From NCBI GenBank assembly GCA_945871445.1, contig CAMBWI010000009.1, positions 1-53,957 on the forward strand: a stretch of 53,957 nt of DNA. The letters are read 5' to 3'. The stretch comes from Singulisphaera sp. GP187. Its GTDB lineage: Bacteria; Planctomycetota; Phycisphaerae; Phycisphaerales; SM1A02. The notes beneath the pieces are model-generated. The model did no database searches, had not been told where the DNA came from, and saw nothing but the letters and a program-made list of their open reading frames with translations. Shown here one piece after another: positions 50,234-53,957 of this stretch; position 1 is the first letter of the stretch; the number at the start of each line of letters is the position of its first letter. Both the position numbers and the translations under genes were made by a program.

Positions 50234-52156
50234 ATGCTCGCCACTCTTGAGAAACTTTCTCGTCGGGGCAAACAACTTATTGCAGTCATTTCAGACGCAG
50301 CAGTTCTCTCATTTGCTATGTGGGCAGCTTTGGCTATTCGCCTTGAAACGCTCTGGCCAAATACTCAAGGGCGCTCACTCTTCATCATCTGTCTCTTGGC
50401 AATGATTGTCGGCCTTCCCTGTTGCTATGGATTTGGGCTCTACAGAGAGGTCACTCGATATATCGGTCTTCGCTTTGCTGTTCGAGTTGGCTATGCGGTC
50501 TGCGCTACTTCGTTGATCCTGGCATTTTTGGAATTCATGAATGACCGTGCAAATGGTCTTCCGCGTTCTGCAATTTTGATCTTCTGGATGCTGTCAATTT
50601 TGGGAATTGGCGGTTCGCGCGCAGTGGCTCGATACATCCTTCGCAGTCCATCGCAGCGAGCGTGCTCTCGGACTTTGATTTATGGAGCTGGCGATGTTGG
50701 CGCAGGATTGGTTTCCATGCTGACGCAAGATCAGCGCACGAAAATCGTTGGATTCATTGACGATGATCCGAAGCGAGCAGGCACCAAAATCCGCAGTGTG
50801 CCGGTTTATTCTGCAGAAAACATTCGTCAGGTTGTGCGCGAAGTACGCGCAGATACTGTGCTACTTGCACTTCCAGAATCATCAAGGCGACGTCGTCGAG
50901 AAATCTTCCAAGAATTGACAGCCTTAGGTTTACGAGTCATGTTGGTTCCAACGCTAAAAGAAATCGCAGAAGGTACTGCGCAGACTGACGCAGTCCGAGT
51001 GATGAAGATCGAAGATCTGCTCGGACGTGCTTCCGTAGAACCTGTCACGGAACTCCTCTCGCGCAATATCAGCGGAGCGAATGTGCTCGTGACGGGTGCT
51101 GGTGGATCGATTGGTTCAGAAATCGCTCGCCAAGTTCTTCTTCAAGGACCCAGGCGACTTGTGGTATTAGATAATTGCGAATTCAATCTCTACACGATTG
51201 AAAATGAATTACGTCGACTTGTTGGAACGGCAAGTGGTGTGCAAATTGTCTCAGTGCTCGCATCTGTCCTTGACACTCTTCGACTCGAACGAGTGATGTC
51301 AGAGAATGCAATTGACACTATTTACCACGCAGCTGCATACAAGCATGTTCCGATTGTCGAGGCGAATGAAATTGAAGGAGTGAACGTCAATGTCATTGGG
51401 ACATTGCGTGCGGCGCAGGCAGCGCGCAGGACTGGAGTCGCATCATTTGTGCTTATCTCGACCGACAAAGCCGTTCGTCCAACGAGTGTGATGGGAGCAA
51501 GCAAACGATTGGCGGAAAAATGTTTGCAGGCGCTGGCTGACTTCGATGTTCGTTTCAATCTCGATGTCTCGAAGGATCGCGCAATTCCAAAGCGTCGAAC
51601 TCGCTTCACGATGGTTCGCTTTGGAAATGTGCTTGGATCGAGTGGATCTGTCGTCCCATATTTCACAGAGCAGATTCGCCGTGGTGGCCCAGTGACATTG
51701 ACACATATGGATATCACTCGTTACTTCATGACTATTCCCGAAGCATCGTCGCTGGTGATTCAGGCCAGCGCTATGGGAAATGGTGGCGATGTTTTCGTGC
51801 TGGATATGGGAGAGCCGATTCGAATCGTTGATCTCGCTCGAACCATGATTCGTCTTGCCGGATACACAGAGAAAAGCGTAGAGCATTGCAACGGTGATAT
51901 AGAAATTCAGGTCACAGGTCTTCGACCAGGTGAAAAACTTTACGAAGAACTTTTGATCGGCGACAATTGTGGTCCGACTGAACATGTGGCGATTATGCGA
52001 GCACGCGAGAACTTCATCCTCTGGGAAGAAATCGAACCAAGCATCGAAGCACTCGAGGCGGCCATAGATCAGCATGATGTCCTACGAGTTCGATCAATCT
52101 TGCGACAACTGGTTTCCGGCTATGGAAATCAAGTTCCGTCGGAAAGTTCACGCTAG
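50234..52156 (+). CDS. nucleotide-sugar 4,6-dehydratase/epimerase, CapD/WbpM (FlaA1-like) type
   Basis: This 640-residue protein combines four N-terminal transmembrane helices and a CoA-binding-like domain (about 1-270) with a C-terminal extended SDR domain. NAD binding is shown by VLVTGAGGSIGSEIA. The AAAYKHVPIVEANEIEGVNVNV and ISTDKAVRPTSVMGASKR segments are diagnostic of the WbpM/CapD group, where the usual catalytic Tyr is replaced by Met (MGASK). These enzymes convert UDP-GlcNAc to the 4-keto-6-deoxy form for capsule, O-antigen or glycan synthesis. The ATG at 50234 is preferred to a TTG directly before it. No other sugar genes follow, so it is a stand-alone copy. Confidence 0.93.
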   Translation: MLATLEKLSRRGKQLIAVISDAAVLSFAMWAALAIRLETLWPNTQGRSLFIICLLAMIVGLPCCYGFGLYREVTRYIGLRFAVRVGYAVCATSLILAFLEFMNDRANGLPRSAILIFWMLSILGIGGSRAVARYILRSPSQRACSRTLIYGAGDVGAGLVSMLTQDQRTKIVGFIDDDPKRAGTKIRSVPVYSAENIRQVVREVRADTVLLALPESSRRRRREIFQELTALGLRVMLVPTLKEIAEGTAQTDAVRVMKIEDLLGRASVEPVTELLSRNISGANVLVTGAGGSIGSEIARQVLLQGPRRLVVLDNCEFNLYTIENELRRLVGTASGVQIVSVLASVLDTLRLERVMSENAIDTIYHAAAYKHVPIVEANEIEGVNVNVIGTLRAAQAARRTGVASFVLISTDKAVRPTSVMGASKRLAEKCLQALADFDVRFNLDVSKDRAIPKRRTRFTMVRFGNVLGSSGSVVPYFTEQIRRGGPVTLTHMDITRYFMTIPEASSLVIQASAMGNGGDVFVLDMGEPIRIVDLARTMIRLAGYTEKSVEHCNGDIEIQVTGLRPGEKLYEELLIGDNCGPTEHVAIMRARENFILWEEIEPSIEALEAAIDQHDVLRVRSILRQLVSGYGNQVPSESSR

Positions 52157-52194
52157 AAATTTCTAACTAGAAATCACTCACTAGAAAAAACGAG
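52153..52194. repeat. 14-bp tandem repeat, three units, at the end of the dehydratase gene
   Basis: The word CTAGAAA recurs at 52153, 52167 and 52181, exactly 14 bp apart, with the rest of each unit degenerate. The dehydratase TAG stop lies in the first unit. The same CTAGAAA word forms the array between the small membrane protein and thyX at 2143-2204. The rest of the 127-nt gap to the next gene shows nothing else. Confidence 0.7.
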
Positions 52195-52283
52195 CCAGGA
52201 TATTTCGATGAATGGGCATAAATTCCCTACATTCGGGGGATAAAAACATAGACTTTTGTTCAGATTGGGTTAAGATTTGATGT

Positions 52284-53126
52284 ATGCATATCCGCGCTCG
52301 ATCTGCCTTCACTTTGATAGAAGTGCTTGTGGTCATTGGGATCATTGCGCTTCTGACTGGACTGCTGGTGCCAGCAATTGGAATGGCACGAAAGTCGAGT
52401 AATGCTGTTGCAAGCCAATCGAATTTGAAGCAGTGGGGGGCTGCAACTATTAACTACACCAATATCAATAAGGGCAAATTGCCGTGGGAGGGAGATTCAG
52501 ACGGTGGGGGATCCGCGAGTACGTATATGGAAAAGAACTTGCTTGAAAAGACATTTTGGGCGAATGCCCTATCGAGTCTGCTTGGTGAGCGTACTTATAA
52601 AGACTTGGTGGCTCAGGATGCAATTGGTCTCACTCAAATTCCTCTGCCAGGCGAACGGTCTGTTTGGGTTGACCCAGGAGCTGATTTATCGCCTCTCGCA
52701 CCATGGCAATTTGGTACCAGGGAAAAGTTCTATTTCAACTATGTCCCCAACAGCCGTTTGAATGACTCTGTTGCGACACCTGTTGGCGGTCGTGATGAAG
52801 TGGTTTTACTGCATAGTATTTCAGATTCTGCCGCAACAGTTTTGATGATGGAATCGCGTAGCAACGAGAGAGAATTGCCAGGGTCAGATGTCTATTCACG
52901 AGCTCCCTTGGATCTTTGTAAATCCGACTGGCACGCATTTCCAAATCGCCACTTCCAAGGGGGACATGTCGTATTTGTGGATGGTCATGTCGCTCACATT
53001 CTTAACGATGTGGCAACGAGATCTGTTCAGGGCAGTCGAGACCCCGCTCAGGCCGCAGGCGATTGGAACAAGCCGGGCAAATTGATTTGGAATCCGCGAG
53101 GTGCTGCCGGAGATGTTGCGCCATAA
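52284..53126 (+). CDS. pilin-like protein with perfect H-x9-DG motif (planctomycete pseudopilin)
   Basis: This 280-residue protein has the prepilin site ARSA|FTLIEVLVVIGIIALLTGLLVPAIG (Ala at -1, Glu at +5) and the C-terminal HFQGGHVVFVDGHV, an exact His-x9-Asp-Gly spacing as in the planctomycete DUF1559-type family. The middle has the NLKQWGAATINYTNINKGKLPWEGD segment also seen in the ftsY-linked pseudopilin. No secretion genes are adjacent. The protein is presumably processed by a prepilin peptidase and assembled or held in the inner membrane. Its upstream gap ends in an AT-rich stretch with no clear promoter. Confidence 0.9.
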   Translation: MHIRARSAFTLIEVLVVIGIIALLTGLLVPAIGMARKSSNAVASQSNLKQWGAATINYTNINKGKLPWEGDSDGGGSASTYMEKNLLEKTFWANALSSLLGERTYKDLVAQDAIGLTQIPLPGERSVWVDPGADLSPLAPWQFGTREKFYFNYVPNSRLNDSVATPVGGRDEVVLLHSISDSAATVLMMESRSNERELPGSDVYSRAPLDLCKSDWHAFPNRHFQGGHVVFVDGHVAHILNDVATRSVQGSRDPAQAAGDWNKPGKLIWNPRGAAGDVAP

Positions 53127-53169
53127 TCGCAACTCTGCATGATCATGCTTTTCATGCGATAATCGAATT

Positions 53170-53957
53170 ATGTCTTGGCGATTAATCGGCACTTCGAATG
53201 ACGGCGAATTGAATTGGACTCTTTTGCCTCCGAAGGTGGTCACGATAGGGCGTGACGCTGAATGCACAATCCATCTCCTTCAAAAGCAAGTCTCTCGTCG
53301 CCATATCGAAATCCATTGGGCGCCTGGAATCGCTGATCAGAATGGACATTGGCGCATTCGAGATTGCGGTTCGACGGCGGGGACATTTGTAAATGGAGTG
53401 AAATTGACCGCTCATCAAGAAGTGCGTCTGAATCATCGCGATGTTTTCGAGATTCGACCATGGAAATTTCAGGTGGAAAGTCCTTTCTCAGATAAAACCA
53501 TTGGATTTGTTTCGCAGACACTTGTCGACGAACCAGAGATCGAAGGACAGTTTGAGGCGCTTTCGGATGCTCAGTCGACTGCAAATCTTGCTCAAGGATT
53601 GCTGGTGAAATTACTTGAGGCGAGCGAAAATCTACACAAGGCTACCGATGATGAAAGCGTTGGCATTGCAGCGGTCGCATCACTTTCAGAGGCCACGGGA
53701 TTTGCCAATGTCGCTTTTTTAAAAGGAGCAGATTGGCGTTCGCCAGAAGTTGTTGCACATCAGGGCGCAATTTTGGGATCGCAAGGAGAGCTTGAAATCA
53801 GCCGCAGTCTGCTGAAACGCTCTATGCATGGGATTTACATTCTCAAAGGAGGGGTGTCTTCAGGAACGCTGGGCGCAAGTTTGGAATCGCTTGATATTCG
53901 TCAAGCCATCTGTGTTCCCGTCGAAGCCGGAACAACTTTCTTTGGATGGTTGTATCT
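53170..53957 (+). CDS. FHA domain protein with GAF-like domain (3' end outside window)
   Basis: The frame stays open from the ATG at 53170 to the window end. Residues 1-100 form a forkhead-associated domain with the phosphothreonine-binding loops: VTIGRDAECTIHL, then VSRRHIEI (Ser and His positions) and DCGSTAGTFVNGVKL. A helical linker follows (about 120-165), and then a GAF-like domain begins (SVGIAAVASLSEATGFANVAFL). FHA-GAF arrangements usually precede a sigma-54 activator, a histidine kinase or an adenylate cyclase output; the output part is beyond the window. It lies 43 nt after the pseudopilin gene. Confidence 0.85.
   Translation, partial: MSWRLIGTSNDGELNWTLLPPKVVTIGRDAECTIHLLQKQVSRRHIEIHWAPGIADQNGHWRIRDCGSTAGTFVNGVKLTAHQEVRLNHRDVFEIRPWKFQVESPFSDKTIGFVSQTLVDEPEIEGQFEALSDAQSTANLAQGLLVKLLEASENLHKATDDESVGIAAVASLSEATGFANVAFLKGADWRSPEVVAHQGAILGSQGELEISRSLLKRSMHGIYILKGGVSSGTLGASLESLDIRQAICVPVEAGTTFFGWLY

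Overview
The window looks like chromosomal DNA of a planctomycete, most likely a member of the Phycisphaerae with moderate GC. This is inferred from three stand-alone pilin-like proteins with planctomycete-type C-terminal [VF]xDGH motifs, a membrane protein with an N-terminal Cys-x2-Cys / Cys-Pro-x-Cys-Gly zinc ribbon of a kind common in that group, two GroEL copies around one GroES, and an LptD-type outer-membrane protein. No phage, insertion sequence, CRISPR array or defence island was recognised. Gene density is high and most genes are housekeeping or envelope functions.

Layout. 1-3149 (+): the end of an HtrA-like protease, an oligopeptide-type ABC ATPase, a small membrane protein and thyX. 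3241-8503: a lipoprotein (-), a tRNA-dihydrouridine synthase (+), a secreted FG-GAP-like beta-propeller protein (-), a dienelactone-hydrolase-family enzyme (+) and a pseudopilin (+). 8519-17003 (-): a protein-folding and RNA-decay cluster transcribed groEL(GGM tail)-groES-groEL(no tail)-terminator-dnaJ-grpE-fmdB-like-rnr. 17250-23478: a zinc-ribbon membrane protein (-), a MoxR ATPase (+), a small membrane protein (-), a Lon-N-domain protein (+), then EVE-domain protein, HAD hydrolase, LemA and ruvB (+).

23479-23875 is a non-coding stretch between convergent ruvB and lptD. It holds two blocks of 12-bp tandem repeats on either side of a strong 127-nt imperfect palindrome. It is followed by lptD and a UbiA-family prenyltransferase (-). 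28108-34001 (+) is a tight operon ribH-nusB-ftsY-pseudopilin-membrane protein-hrpB. 34043-39418 holds a LOG-family protein (-), folC with a histone-H1-like Lys/Ala/Val tail (+) and leuS (+). 40238-47140 (+) is an overlapping run of a DUF2314-like protein, a DUF2007-like protein, a DUF58 protein, a membrane transglutaminase, a PilZ-like protein and a Bax-inhibitor-1 family protein. 47194-49959 (-) holds a class III CoA-transferase and three small proteins, including DUF4145-like and possibly TerB-like ones. The window closes with tRNA-Leu(UAA), a CapD/WbpM-type nucleotide-sugar dehydratase, a pseudopilin with a perfect H-x9-DG motif, and the start of an FHA-GAF protein.

Two themes stand out. 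First, tandem repeats with a 12-bp period but unrelated sequence recur at four loci (three coding, one intergenic), and other short arrays begin at or near gene stop codons. Second, several gene groupings are unusual: two GroELs around one GroES joined to DnaJ/GrpE/RNase R, a pseudopilin translationally coupled to ftsY, and a DUF58-transglutaminase pair separated from its usual MoxR partner and linked instead to PilZ and BI-1 family genes. All family assignments come from reading motifs by eye; no database search was run.
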